A program made the position numbers and the translations under genes. The notes beneath the pieces are model-generated. The model had not been told where the DNA came from. It searched no databases and saw only the letters and a program-made list of their open reading frames with translations. Shown piece after piece: positions 26,148 to 34,911 of a stretch of 53,830 nucleotides of DNA; position 1 is the stretch's first letter, and every line of letters begins with the position of its first letter. This DNA is from Comamonadaceae bacterium (lineage in GTDB: Bacteria; Pseudomonadota; Gammaproteobacteria; Burkholderiales; Burkholderiaceae_C), in contig CANFWI010000017.1 of assembly GCA_947450675.1 (NCBI GenBank), positions 1-53,830 of the forward strand. Direction: 5' to 3'.

Positions 26148-27067
26148 TGGACTCGACAGCCTTGCTGCTTGCCGCCACCCTGAGCGCCGGCACCGTGTTG
26201 GCGATTGCTGCTCTTGGCCTGCTCATCAATGAGAAAGCCGGTATCGTCAACTTGGGCGCTGAAGGCATGATGCTGTGCGCCGCGCTGGCCGGTTTTGTCA
26301 CCGTCGTGCACACCGGCAACAGCTGGCTGGGCTTCGGCGCGGGCATGCTGGCGGGCGCGCTGTTGGCAGGCTTGTTTGGTGTGCTGGTGATCTGGCTCAA
26401 CACCAACCAGTACGCCACCGGTTTGGCGCTGAGCTTGTTTGGGGCTGGCTTCTCCGCCTTTGCTGGCACGCGCTACGTGCAAGAAAAACTGCCCGAACAA
26501 AGCCATTACCCGATCCCTTTTCTGGCTGACGTGCCCTTTGTCGGCCCGGCATTTTTCCGTCAGCACCCAATGGTTTACCTGACCATCGCGCTGACGCTTG
26601 GACTGATCTGGTTTTTGTACCGAACCCGTGCGGGTCTGGTCTTGCGCTCGGTCGGCGAGAGTCCTGAGTCAGCCCACGCGCTGGGTTACCCGGTGCGGCG
26701 GATTCGGCTGGCCGCGGTGATGGTCGGCGGTTCGCTGTGCGGTTTGGCCGGCGCTTATGTGTCGGTGGTCTACACGCCCTTGTGGGTTGAAGGCATGATC
26801 GCCGGCAAGGGTTGGATTGCGTTGGCGCTCACCACTTTCGCAACATGGCGTCCGGCACGTGTTTTGCTTGGTGCTTATTTGTTTGGCGGCGTGACCATGT
26901 TGCAGTTTCATTTGCAGGGCATGGGCGTTGATATTCCAAGTCAGTTCTTAACGATGCTGCCTTATTTGTCGACCATCGTGGTGCTGGTGCTGATTTCTCG
27001 CAACCCGCAATGGATTCGCCTGAACATGCCTTCGTCGATTGGAAAGCCCTTTCATCCAGGGTCCTGA
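26147..27067 (+). CDS. ABC transporter permease, nucleoside type (YufQ/NupC-like)
   Basis: 306 residues. The start at 26147 overlaps the stop of the previous permease. Signature INEKAGIVNLGAEGMML corresponds to the second permease of BMP-type importers, and GEAP-like SVGESPESAHALGYPV marks the family coupling region. About eight membrane segments. A much longer open frame runs back to 25715 but that part is an out-of-frame reading of the previous permease. Confidence 0.93.
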   Translation: MDSTALLLAATLSAGTVLAIAALGLLINEKAGIVNLGAEGMMLCAALAGFVTVVHTGNSWLGFGAGMLAGALLAGLFGVLVIWLNTNQYATGLALSLFGAGFSAFAGTRYVQEKLPEQSHYPIPFLADVPFVGPAFFRQHPMVYLTIALTLGLIWFLYRTRAGLVLRSVGESPESAHALGYPVRRIRLAAVMVGGSLCGLAGAYVSVVYTPLWVEGMIAGKGWIALALTTFATWRPARVLLGAYLFGGVTMLQFHLQGMGVDIPSQFLTMLPYLSTIVVLVLISRNPQWIRLNMPSSIGKPFHPGS

Positions 27068-27150
27068 CTTTGGTTTGTGGGTGTTTTACCGTGATTTTTC
27101 CGGGCCTATTTTTGGGCTCATTTTTCGAAACCGTCGCTACTGGAGACGAC

Positions 27151-28287
27151 ATGACTGATCTGCAAAAACGTTCCTTGCTCAAGTTCGCTGCAATTTCTGC
27201 AGTGGCTGCTGCCGCCCTGGTGGGCTGCGGTAAAAAAGAAGAGCCACCAGCGCCCGCCCCAGTGGCTGCACCAGCCAAGGTGGAACCGCTCAAAATCGCG
27301 TTTGCCTACGTTGGCCCGGTCGGCGACGGCGGCTGGACCTTTGCCCACGACAACGGCCGCAAAGCGGTTGAAGCGGCTTATGGCGACAAGGTTGTCACCA
27401 GCTTTGTCGAAAAAGTGCCTGAGTCCGCTGACGCCGAGCGCGTCTTGCGCGACATGGCCGGTCAGGGCAACAAGCTGATTTTCGGCACGACCTTTGGCTA
27501 CATGGAGCCAATGCTCAAAGTGGCCGCCGAGTTCAAAGACGTCAAGTTTGAACATGCGACCGGCTACAAAACCGCCGACAACATGCGCACCTATGACAGC
27601 CGCACCTACGAAGGCGCGTACTTGGCGGGTGTGATCGCCGGCAAGATGAGCAAGACCGGCACGCTTGGCGTGGTCGGCTCGGTGCCTATTCCTGAAGTCG
27701 TGCGCAACATCAACAGCTTCACGCTGGGGGCGCAGTCGGTCAATCCGAAAGTCAAGACCAAAGTCGTCTGGGTCAACGAGTGGTTCAACCCACCGAAAGA
27801 AACCGAAGCCGCCACTGCGTTGATCAATGGAGGCGCTGATGTGCTGTTCCAGAACACCGACTCGTCTGCCGTGCTGCAGACCGCCGAGAAAATGGGCAAG
27901 CGCGCCTTCGGTTGGGACTCCGACATGACCGCCTACGGCCCCAAGGCTCACTTAGGTTCGGCCATCATCAACTGGGGTCCTTACTACGTCAAAGCCGTGG
28001 GCGAAGCACTTGAAGGCAAATGGGCCACCGGTCAAGCTTGGTGGGGCGTGAAAGAAGGCGCCATTGACATGGTGTCGATCGCCGCTGACGTGCCTGAGGC
28101 CACGAAAAAGCGCATCGATGAAGTCAAGGCCGGTCTGAAGGACGGCAGCTTCGCCATCTGGAAAGGCCCGATCATGGACAACACCGGCAAGGTGTTGATC
28201 GCTAAAGACGTGGTTGCCGATGATAAATTCTTGGGCGGCCTGAAGTCTTACGTCAAGGGCGTTGAAGGCAAAGTTCCAGGTAACTGA
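27151..28287 (+). CDS. BMP-family substrate-binding lipoprotein (PnrA/NupN-like)
   Basis: 378 residues from ATG 27151, preceded by GGAG. The lipobox ALVGC lies after a short hydrophobic stretch, so Cys is lipidated and the protein is anchored on the periplasmic side. The mature fold is Bmp/PnrA-like: IAFAYVGPVGDGGWTFAHD, GTTFGYMEP, and GWDSDMTAYGPKAHLGSAI. It captures nucleosides or purine bases for the importer encoded just upstream. A strong terminator follows, so it ends the transporter operon. Confidence 0.93.
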   Translation: MTDLQKRSLLKFAAISAVAAAALVGCGKKEEPPAPAPVAAPAKVEPLKIAFAYVGPVGDGGWTFAHDNGRKAVEAAYGDKVVTSFVEKVPESADAERVLRDMAGQGNKLIFGTTFGYMEPMLKVAAEFKDVKFEHATGYKTADNMRTYDSRTYEGAYLAGVIAGKMSKTGTLGVVGSVPIPEVVRNINSFTLGAQSVNPKVKTKVVWVNEWFNPPKETEAATALINGGADVLFQNTDSSAVLQTAEKMGKRAFGWDSDMTAYGPKAHLGSAIINWGPYYVKAVGEALEGKWATGQAWWGVKEGAIDMVSIAADVPEATKKRIDEVKAGLKDGSFAIWKGPIMDNTGKVLIAKDVVADDKFLGGLKSYVKGVEGKVPGN

Positions 28288-28307
28288 TCCAGCTGCTGCT
28301 GATCTTT

Positions 28308-28340
28308 AAAACAGCTGCCTTCGGGCAGCTGTTTTTGTTT
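28308..28340 (+). terminator. Rho-independent terminator after the BMP lipoprotein gene
   Basis: A perfect 12-bp stem (28308-28319 with 28324-28335) is closed by the stable TTCG tetraloop and followed by a T-rich tract. It separates the transporter operon from the adenine deaminase gene, which therefore needs its own promoter or read-through. Confidence 0.95.
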
Positions 28341-28373
28341 GCGACGACACTGTGCAGTCTTTGAAAGCTGACC

Positions 28374-29414
28374 ATGACCTTGATCCGACCTGTTGCCGCC
28401 GACCGCTTGCCTGAACTGCTCAGGCGCATGCCGAAGGCGGAGCTGCACATTCACATTGAAGGCTCGCTGGAGCCGGAGCTGATCTTTGCCTTGGCCCAGC
28501 GCAATGGTGTGAGCCTGCCTTACGCCAACGTGGAGGCGCTGCGCAGTGCTTACGCCTTCACCAACCTGCAAAGTTTTCTGGATATTTATTACGCTGGCGC
28601 CAGCGTGCTGTTGACCGAGCAAGACTTCTACGACATGGCGCGTGCCTACTTTGTCAAAGCCGCCGAAGACAAGGTATTACACGCGGAGTTGTTTTTTGAT
28701 CCGCAGACGCACACGGCGCGCGGCGTGGCGATGGAAACCGTTGTCAAAGGTTTGCATCGCGCCTGCGTTGATGCCAAGGCACAGTTGGGTGTGAGTGGTT
28801 TGCTGATCATGTGTTTCTTGCGGCATCTGAGCGAAGAAGACGCCTTCGCCACGCTGGAGCAAGCGCTGCCGTTTCGCGACCATATCGTCGGCATCGGTCT
28901 TGATTCAGGTGAAGTCGGCAATCCGCCTGAAAAATTTGCGCGTGTCTTTGCGCGTTGCCGGCAGCTTGGCTTCAGGCTGGTGGCGCATGCCGGCGAAGAA
29001 GGCCCGCCTGCCTATGTGTGGACGGCGCTAGACCTGCTCAAAGTTGAGCGCATTGACCACGGCGTGCAGTCGACCCACGACGCGGCCTTGATGCAGCGGC
29101 TGGCGAAAGACCGCATCGCGTTGACGGTGTGTCCGTTGTCAAACCTCAAGCTGTGCGTGTTCCCTGATCTGGCCAGCCACACGCTGGGCCAGTTGCTGGC
29201 GGCCGGTATTGCCGCCACCGTCAATTCGGACGACCCGGCTTACTTTGGTGGCTACATGAATGACAACTTCACCCAGACTTTTGCGGCGCTGCCCTTGGGT
29301 GCTGCTGAGGCCTACACACTGGCGCGCAACAGCTTTGAAGCCAGCTTCATCGAGCCATCGGCTAAGCAGTTCTACATCAGCCAGCTGGATGAGACCTTTG
29401 CGACCTTCCGCTAA
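28374..29414 (+). CDS. add: Adenine deaminase (adenosine deaminase-like family, adenine-type)
   Basis: 346 residues. Zinc ligands and catalytic residues are visible: His25 and His27 (AELHIHIEG), His205 and Glu208 (HAGEEG), His229 (RIDHG), and Asp286-Asp287 (NSDDPAYFGGY). The last motif and LDSGEVGNPPEKF are typical of the adenine-deaminating branch rather than adenosine deaminase, so hypoxanthine from adenine is the likely reaction. That product would feed XdhAB. The gene overlaps the next MFS gene by 26 bases. Confidence 0.88.
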   Translation: MTLIRPVAADRLPELLRRMPKAELHIHIEGSLEPELIFALAQRNGVSLPYANVEALRSAYAFTNLQSFLDIYYAGASVLLTEQDFYDMARAYFVKAAEDKVLHAELFFDPQTHTARGVAMETVVKGLHRACVDAKAQLGVSGLLIMCFLRHLSEEDAFATLEQALPFRDHIVGIGLDSGEVGNPPEKFARVFARCRQLGFRLVAHAGEEGPPAYVWTALDLLKVERIDHGVQSTHDAALMQRLAKDRIALTVCPLSNLKLCVFPDLASHTLGQLLAAGIAATVNSDDPAYFGGYMNDNFTQTFAALPLGAAEAYTLARNSFEASFIEPSAKQFYISQLDETFATFR

Positions 29415-30639
29415 CCCCTGGACCATCGCGCTGGCGGGCATGGTTACCTTGGGCGTGGCCATGGGCATTGGCCGCTTTGCCTTCACACCGCTGCTGCCGA
29501 TGATGCTGAACGATGGCGTGATTGACCTGCCAGCGGCGAGTTGGCTGGCCAGTGCGAACTACATCGGCTACTTGGTCGGTGCGCTGCTGTGCATGTTGCA
29601 GCCGTGGTTGTGGGCGCGTTTTCCGCGCTTGCCGTCATGGGCGTTCACGCAGCTGATACGCGGTGGTTTGCTGATGACGGTGGTGCTGACGCTGGCGATG
29701 GCTTGGTCAGGCGCGTCGGCTTGGCCCTTGCTGCGCTTTCTCGCCGGCGTCACCAGCGGTGTGGTCTTTGTCTTCACCTCGGGCTGGTGCTTGTCACAGT
29801 TGGCCCGACTGGGCTTCCCCAGCATGGGTGGCTACATCTACATGGGCCCGGGGGCTGGCATTTTGCTGAGCGGGCTGTTGGCCAGCGGCATGGTCGCTTG
29901 GCATTGGACGGCAGCCAGCGGGTGGTTGATTTTTGGCCTGCTGGCTTTCGGGATGACGGCGCTGGTTTGGCGCAGACTTGACGGCAGCGACGAACGCTTG
30001 CTGCCGTTGGTAGCGCTGGTTCACAAAGCGGCTGACGAACCTTCCGCCGAGGCCAGCGTCGGTCATGGCTCGTTTGAGATGGTCTTGCTCACGTTGGCCT
30101 ATGGCATCGCCGGTTTTGGCTACATCATCACCGCGACTTTTTTGCCGGTGATAGCCCGTGCGGCCTTGCCGGGCTCGCACTGGCTGGATTTGTTTTGGCC
30201 GATTTTTGGCCTGGGCGTGATGACGGGTGCCTGGCTCGCCACCCGGATTCGACCGAGCGACTTTCGCTCCATGTTGGTTGGTGGTTACCTGATGCAGGCG
30301 CTCGGCATTGGCATCAGTCTGTGGAGCCCGAGTCTGGTCGGATTTGCCTTGGGCAGTTTGTTACTGGGTCTGCCATTCACGGCGAACACGTTTTTTGCCA
30401 TGCAAGAAACACGTCGCCTGCGGCCCGCCGCGGCCGCCAGTTTCATGGGTTTGATGACCGCCACTTACAGCCTGGGGCAGGTTCTGGGTCCGCCCTTGGT
30501 GGCCGTCTTGATGCACGGCGCACGCACGCCCGGCGACACCTTCACCTTGTCACTGGAGATCGCTGCGGGGACCTTGCTGTTGGGCGCGTGTGCGTTTGCT
30601 TGGATGGTTCGGGTCTATCCGGTGAAGCGGGCAACTTAG
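29389..30639 (+). CDS. YbfB/YjiJ-family MFS transporter
   Basis: 416 residues from ATG 29389, inside the end of the adenine deaminase gene. Twelve hydrophobic segments are visible. The start IALAGMVTLGVAMGIGRFAF followed by PLLPMM is the hallmark of the YbfB/YjiJ family. No substrate is established for the family. Coupling to adenine deaminase suggests export or uptake of a purine-related compound, as inference only. Confidence 0.88.
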   Translation: MRPLRPSANPWTIALAGMVTLGVAMGIGRFAFTPLLPMMLNDGVIDLPAASWLASANYIGYLVGALLCMLQPWLWARFPRLPSWAFTQLIRGGLLMTVVLTLAMAWSGASAWPLLRFLAGVTSGVVFVFTSGWCLSQLARLGFPSMGGYIYMGPGAGILLSGLLASGMVAWHWTAASGWLIFGLLAFGMTALVWRRLDGSDERLLPLVALVHKAADEPSAEASVGHGSFEMVLLTLAYGIAGFGYIITATFLPVIARAALPGSHWLDLFWPIFGLGVMTGAWLATRIRPSDFRSMLVGGYLMQALGIGISLWSPSLVGFALGSLLLGLPFTANTFFAMQETRRLRPAAAASFMGLMTATYSLGQVLGPPLVAVLMHGARTPGDTFTLSLEIAAGTLLLGACAFAWMVRVYPVKRAT

Positions 30640-30651
30640 ACGGTCGACCGT

Positions 30652-30769
30652 TAGAATGTGGCTCCCCTTGGCGGCGTCCCGGCGCTGAGGGTTTTCATAT
30701 CACCGGGTCCATGTAGAGGACTACCATGTATAAAAACCTCAGGGCTCCGGCAGTCACCCGGAGCGCCTT
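30652..30769 (+). promoter_or_regulatory. Structured queE leader with buried ribosome-binding site
   Basis: A -10-like TAGAAT lies at 30652-30657, next to the palindrome CGGTCGACCG (30641-30650). The following RNA can form three helices. CTGAGG-TTTT (30685-30695) pairs with AAAA-CCTCAG (30732-30742). Inside it, 30710-30716 pairs with 30721-30728 around loop AGGA. Finally GCTCCGG (30744-30750) pairs with CCGGAGC (30758-30764), which hides the queE ribosome site GGAG (30760-30763). A preQ1 riboswitch is an obvious idea, but I could not match a known preQ1 consensus. See also the short ORF at 30726. Confidence 0.5.
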
Positions 30770-30773
30770 ATGA
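30726..30773 (+). CDS. Putative 15-codon leader peptide overlapping queE
   Basis: ATG at 30726 has AGAGGA seven bases upstream and opens a 15-residue frame (MYKNLRAPAVTRSAL) that ends in TGA overlapping the queE start as ATGA. Translating it would melt the hairpin that hides the queE ribosome site. Codons 2 and 4 (TAT, AAC) are read by queuosine-type tRNAs, which could couple translation to queuosine status; two such codons can also occur by chance. No homologue is known to me. Confidence 0.35.
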   Translation: MYKNLRAPAVTRSAL

Positions 30774-31405
30774 GTTACCAGGTCAAAGAAATTTTCTACA
30801 CCTTGCAAGGTGAGGGCGCCAATGCGGGTCGCCCGGCTGTGTTCTGCCGCTTCGCCGGCTGCAACCTCTGGACGGGGCGCGAACAAGACCGATCGAGCGC
30901 TGTTTGCCAGTTTTGCGACACCGATTTTGTTGGCACTGACGGCACGCTCGGCGGCAAGTTTTCGTCGGCTGACGCGCTGGCCAACCTGATTCAAGCGCAA
31001 TGGCCTGCAGACGATAAGGCGCACCGTTTTGTCGTGCTGACTGGCGGTGAGCCTTTGCTGCAAGTTGATGACGCGCTGATTGCGGCGCTGCATGCCCGAG
31101 GATTTCAGATTGCCGTGGAGACCAATGGCACCTTGGTCGCGCCCGCTGGCATCGACTGGATTTGCGTCAGTCCCAAGGCCGGCGCAGCGTGGGTACAGCG
31201 CGAAGGTCATGAGCTCAAAGTGGTCTGGCCACAGCCCTTGCTCAACCTGGCAGAACTCGAAGCCGCGCATTTCACGCACCGTTATTTGCAGCCCATGGAC
31301 AACGTCTTGCGTGAGCACAACCTGCATGACTGCATTGCGCTGTGCAAGCAACGTCCGGCTTGGCGTTTGAGCTTGCAGACCCACAAGATCACGGGAATCA
31401 GATGA
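30770..31405 (+). CDS. queE: 7-carboxy-7-deazaguanine synthase QueE
   Basis: 211 residues. A radical-SAM enzyme of the QueE family; the cluster cysteines are Cys31, Cys46 and Cys49, with the longer insert seen in proteobacterial members (CNLWTGREQD then VCQFCDTDF). VLTGGEPLLQ is the family glycine-rich motif. It converts 6-carboxytetrahydropterin to 7-carboxy-7-deazaguanine in queuosine synthesis, using the product of QueD. It overlaps queD by four bases. Its expression is probably set by the structured leader upstream. Confidence 0.95.
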   Translation: MSYQVKEIFYTLQGEGANAGRPAVFCRFAGCNLWTGREQDRSSAVCQFCDTDFVGTDGTLGGKFSSADALANLIQAQWPADDKAHRFVVLTGGEPLLQVDDALIAALHARGFQIAVETNGTLVAPAGIDWICVSPKAGAAWVQREGHELKVVWPQPLLNLAELEAAHFTHRYLQPMDNVLREHNLHDCIALCKQRPAWRLSLQTHKITGIR

Positions 31406-31791
31406 ACCACGAGATGCAATTCGACATCAGTCAAAAGTTTTTCTTTGACGCCGCCCACACGCTGAACCGCGAGATCGAAGCCGACAGCAGCCGTCGTATC
31501 CACGGCCACACTTACTACGCAGAAGCCACGGTGTCGGGCCAGCCTGATCCGGCGACCGGCATGGTGGTTGACCTCGGTTTTGTGCGCTTGGCGATTGAGC
31601 AACTGCGGCCGCAGCTGGACCACCGCATGCTCGACGACGTGGCCGGCTTGGGCCCCGCGACGCTGGAGAATTTGTGCGCCTTCATTTGGCGCGCTTTGCT
31701 GCCAAGCCTGCCGCAGCTGTCGTCGGTGCGGGTTTGGCGCGACTCGATCGGTGACAGCTGCACCTTGCGGGCAACGCCAACTCTGACATAG
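31402..31791 (+). CDS. queD: 6-carboxytetrahydropterin synthase QueD with altered active-site residues
   Basis: 129 residues. The zinc ligands are His19 (FDAAHTL), His34 and His36 (HGH), and the Asp-His pair is LDHRML (72-73). The canonical CxxxHGH reads SRRIHGH, so the catalytic Cys is Ser30. The usual Glu after the last strand is replaced by RD (VWRDSIGD). The family makes 6-carboxytetrahydropterin from dihydroneopterin triphosphate. Operon context with queE supports the role, but the substitutions raise the possibility of altered chemistry. It overlaps queE as ATGA. Confidence 0.88.
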   Translation: MNHEMQFDISQKFFFDAAHTLNREIEADSSRRIHGHTYYAEATVSGQPDPATGMVVDLGFVRLAIEQLRPQLDHRMLDDVAGLGPATLENLCAFIWRALLPSLPQLSSVRVWRDSIGDSCTLRATPTLT

Positions 31792-31845
31792 TATTTATGC
31801 GGCGCAAGGTATGTGCAAGCCACGCTGCTGCGTTACGCTTGGCGC

Positions 31846-33129
31846 ATGAAAGCTTACCGCGCCGCCATTCTTCGTTTTGCCGCTGACCACTCTGCCGTCT
31901 ACGAGTCAGACGGTTTACTGGTTGTGGCGGCTGACGCCAGTGGTCGACAACGGGTGGAGGCGGTGGGTCCTTGGCGCGAGTTAGCGCCGCATTATGCGCA
32001 ACTGAACATTGAGCATTTGCCCGGCCGCATCATTGCGCCAGGCTTTGTCGACATGCACATTCATTACCCGCAGGTCGACGTCATCGGCTCACCGGCGGAT
32101 GGTTTGTTGCCTTGGCTGGAGAACTACACTTTTCCACAAGAAACCCGTTTCAGTGAGCCGGCGCATGCTGCTGAGGTGGCGCGATTTTTCATCGATGAAT
32201 TGTTGAGAAACGGCGTCACCACCGCGCTGACTTTTGCCACTTCGCACCCAAGTTCTGTCAAAGCCTTGTTCGAAGAAGCCCAACGCCGGCAGCTGCGGCT
32301 CATCACCGGCAAGTGCCTGATGGACCGTAACTCCCCCGATGGCGTGCGCGACGAGACCGAGCAAAGCTTGATCGACACCGAAGCGCTGATCCAGCGCTGG
32401 CACGGCCAAGACCGGCTGGGCTATGCGATCACGCCGCGTTTTGCGCCGAGTTGCAGTGACGCGCAACTGCGTGGTGCGGGTGCGCTGGCGGCTAAATACC
32501 CGGACGTTTGGGTGCAGTCGCACGTGGCAGAAAACCGCGAAGAAATTGCCTGGGTGCGTTCGCTGTACCCGGCAGCGCGCAGCTACTTGGCGGTGTATGA
32601 GCAATTCGGTTTGCTGCGGCCGCGCAGCGTTTATGCGCACTGCATTCACTTTGACGACGACGACCGCGCGCTGATGCGCAGCAGCGGTGCGGCGGCCGCC
32701 ATCAGCCCGACCAGCAACCTGTTTTTGGGCAGCGGCTTTTTTGACTACGCTGGTGCCGACCGCGTCGGCTTTGCATACGGCTTGGCCAGCGACGTCGGTG
32801 GTGGCACCAGCTTCAGCCCGTTCCACACCATGCTCGCGGCTTATTACGTGGGGCGCGAAGGGCAAACCAAGACTGGTTTGTCACTCAAGCCACAAGACCT
32901 GTGGTGGCAGCACACAGCAGGCGCTGCCCAAGCGCTCGGGCTGGCCGGTGTGGTGGGGAATTTGCAACCAGGCTGCGAGGCTGACTTCGCGGTCCTCAAC
33001 CCGAGCGCCACGCCGCTGCTGGCGCGCAAGACTGCGCAAGCCAACAGTTTGGACGAACTGCTGTTTGCGATGATCGTGCTGGGAGATGACCGGCTGGTCG
33101 AGAAAACGGTGATCTCTCAGGCGGGTTAG
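31846..33129 (+). CDS. guaD: Guanine deaminase GuaD
   Basis: 427 residues from ATG 31846. An amidohydrolase with metal ligands His71 and His73 (DMHIHYPQ), His226 with Glu229 (HVAEN), His265/His268 (AHCIHF) and Asp316 ([11 protein letters not shown]). [10 protein letters not shown] is the guanine deaminase substrate region. It hydrolyses guanine to xanthine and ammonia, feeding XdhAB. It lies 54 bp after queD and may be cotranscribed with it or have its own promoter. Confidence 0.95.
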   Translation: MKAYRAAILRFAADHSAVYESDGLLVVAADASGRQRVEAVGPWRELAPHYAQLNIEHLPGRIIAPGFVDMHIHYPQVDVIGSPADGLLPWLENYTFPQETRFSEPAHAAEVARFFIDELLRNGVTTALTFATSHPSSVKALFEEAQRRQLRLITGKCLMDRNSPDGVRDETEQSLIDTEALIQRWHGQDRLGYAITPRFAPSCSDAQLRGAGALAAKYPDVWVQSHVAENREEIAWVRSLYPAARSYLAVYEQFGLLRPRSVYAHCIHFDDDDRALMRSSGAAAAISPTSNLFLGSGFFDYAGADRVGFAYGLASDVGGGTSFSPFHTMLAAYYVGREGQTKTGLSLKPQDLWWQHTAGAAQALGLAGVVGNLQPGCEADFAVLNPSATPLLARKTAQANSLDELLFAMIVLGDDRLVEKTVISQAG

Positions 33130-33197
33130 GCGGGTTGAAGGTTTCGCTTGCCTACAATGGCAGCTCATCAACGATCTTCCGACGCGAGCACCCCACC

Positions 33198-33773
33198 ATG
33201 AGCATCAAGAGCGACAAATGGATACGCCGTATGGCCGAATCAACCGGCATGATCGAGCCGTTCGAGCCCGGTCAAATCCGGCAGGCCGCCGACGGCCAGA
33301 AGATCATCAGCTACGGCACCAGCAGCTACGGCTACGACATTCGCTGTGCGCCCGAGTTCAAGGTTTTCACCAATATTCACAGCACGGTGGTGGACCCGAA
33401 AAACTTCGATGAAAAAAGCTTTGTCGATTTTCATGGCGACAGTTGCATCATCCCGCCCAACAGTTTTGCCTTGGCGCGCACGCTGGAATACTTCCGTATC
33501 CCGCGCAACGTGCTGACCATTTGCCTCGGCAAAAGCACCTACGCGCGTTGCGGCATCATCGTCAACGTGACGCCTTTTGAGCCTGAATGGGAAGGCTATG
33601 TGACGCTGGAGTTCTCCAACACCACGCCACTGCCAGCGCGCATTTATGCCGGCGAAGGCTGCGCCCAGGTCTTGTTCTTTGAGAGCGACCCGGACGACGT
33701 TTGCGAAGTCTCCTACAAAGACCGCGGCGGCAAGTACCAGGGTCAGACCGGCGTCACGCTACCAAAAGCGTAA
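33198..33773 (+). CDS. dcd: dCTP deaminase
   Basis: 191 residues from ATG 33198, the normal length of proteobacterial Dcd. The signature [20 protein letters not shown] contains the catalytic region, and [11 protein letters not shown] is the conserved N-terminal block. The trimeric enzyme deaminates dCTP to dUTP for thymidylate synthesis. It marks the change from the purine block to housekeeping genes. A TACAAT hexamer lies about 45 bp upstream but has no clear -35. Confidence 0.95.
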   Translation: MSIKSDKWIRRMAESTGMIEPFEPGQIRQAADGQKIISYGTSSYGYDIRCAPEFKVFTNIHSTVVDPKNFDEKSFVDFHGDSCIIPPNSFALARTLEYFRIPRNVLTICLGKSTYARCGIIVNVTPFEPEWEGYVTLEFSNTTPLPARIYAGEGCAQVLFFESDPDDVCEVSYKDRGGKYQGQTGVTLPKA

Positions 33774-33837
33774 ATTCCTACAGAATCACGCGCTGGCGAC
33801 TGAAGGCGCTGGCAAGCTCGCCACCTAGTATGGCGGC

Positions 33838-34140
33838 ATGCCGCTCTCATCCACGTTCACCCCCGCGACAGCCAGTGATCGCCAACTGCATTACTGGCCT
33901 TGTGAGTTGCTGCACGCCTTCACGTTAGAGATGGCGGCGCGGGGCATTTGCGTGCACGAAGCCATGATGCTGGGTGACGCCGACTACGCGCACCAAAAAC
34001 TGGCCCAAGCCAGTGCGCTGCATGATCAAGCCGTCGACCGGTTGGTGCTGAAGATGCTGGATTATTTTGAGCCAACTCGCTCAGCCAGTGAGTGCCGCCC
34101 GCCACTCACTGGCGGATCACCTCGCCGGTGTCCGCCTTGA
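33838..34140 (+). CDS. Small hypothetical protein
   Basis: 100 residues; I do not recognise a family. It is soluble, with likely helices in the middle (AHQKLAQASALHDQAVDRLV) and a proline-rich end. It starts 64 bp after dcd and its last 35 bases overlap the convergent DUF4136 gene, so the C-terminus may be read-through of an antisense region. Codon use is consistent with a real gene, but support is modest. Confidence 0.45.
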   Translation: MPLSSTFTPATASDRQLHYWPCELLHAFTLEMAARGICVHEAMMLGDADYAHQKLAQASALHDQAVDRLVLKMLDYFEPTRSASECRPPLTGGSPRRCPP

Positions 34141-34801
34141 AACGAACCACCTGAACGCGTCCATTGGCCCCCGGAAAGCCTTCAAAAACCGCTCGCACCA
34201 GATAAGGCACCACCGATGGCAAGGGGCTTGGACGGCCTTCGTGCGTGGCGGTGGATTCAAAGACAGTGCGCGGTGAACTGCCCGCAAGGCCTTGCGTGTC
34301 GAGCAAGCGCAGACGCAAGCTGCTGACCTGAACCGTTTCCATCAACTGCTGGTTACCGACGTAACGCGGGCCAAATGGGTCTGGCATCCAATAGCCGGGA
34401 TAAATCCGGCCGGCGGCATCGCGGTAACCGGGTCGGTAGACGTACTGGTCTTGGTAGACCGGCCTTGAGTAGCTGCGGTTTTCGAGTTGGCTGCTGACAC
34501 TCATGTCGACCAACATGCGTGCTGGCTGGCGACTGGCTGCGGGTTGCAAGCCCTGCTTGGCGAGCTCGGTGGCGACCAAGCTCGCGTATGAGGCCTGTTC
34601 CAACTCCCGTGTGTGGTCGGCCGGTGCCAGAAAGCCGAAGCTGCTGCCGAGCGCGTCTGCCGGCCACTGCTGAAAGCTGCTGACCCGCGCGGTGATCGGT
34701 GAGGCGCAGCCGCTCAGCAGCGCGACCAAGACCAGCGCGCCGCAGATAAGCCTGGCGCGGCTGAAGTGAAAAAAGGTACGGGTGAGCAGTGCACTAGTCA
34801 T
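34106..34801 (-). CDS. DUF4136 lipoprotein
   Basis: 231 residues with a lipoprotein signal: hydrophobic ALVLVALLSG before a lipobox Cys (SGCASP). The DUF4136 pattern is present (SSFQQWPAD, ASLVATELAKQGLQPA, and the tyrosine-rich YVYRPGYRDAAGRIYPGYW). Function is unknown; these are envelope lipoproteins of Gram-negative bacteria. It is divergent from rhlE, with 110 bp between them. Confidence 0.85.
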   Translation of the reverse strand: MTSALLTRTFFHFSRARLICGALVLVALLSGCASPITARVSSFQQWPADALGSSFGFLAPADHTRELEQASYASLVATELAKQGLQPAASRQPARMLVDMSVSSQLENRSYSRPVYQDQYVYRPGYRDAAGRIYPGYWMPDPFGPRYVGNQQLMETVQVSSLRLRLLDTQGLAGSSPRTVFESTATHEGRPSPLPSVVPYLVRAVFEGFPGANGRVQVVRFKADTGEVIRQ

Positions 34802-34911
34802 GTTTCTTAGGACATTCTGCCCGCTCAGAAGGTTCCTGTCGCGGCGGCAAAATCAGGGCTTCTGGGCCGCCACAGGTCTGGCCACGCCAGAATGAGACAA
34901 TAGCGCCAAAT

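Noticed and set aside
30685..30764. preQ1 riboswitch in the queE leader
   Set aside because: The expected class I pattern of a short stem, C-rich loop and A-rich tail could not be aligned, so I report a structured leader rather than naming a riboswitch class.
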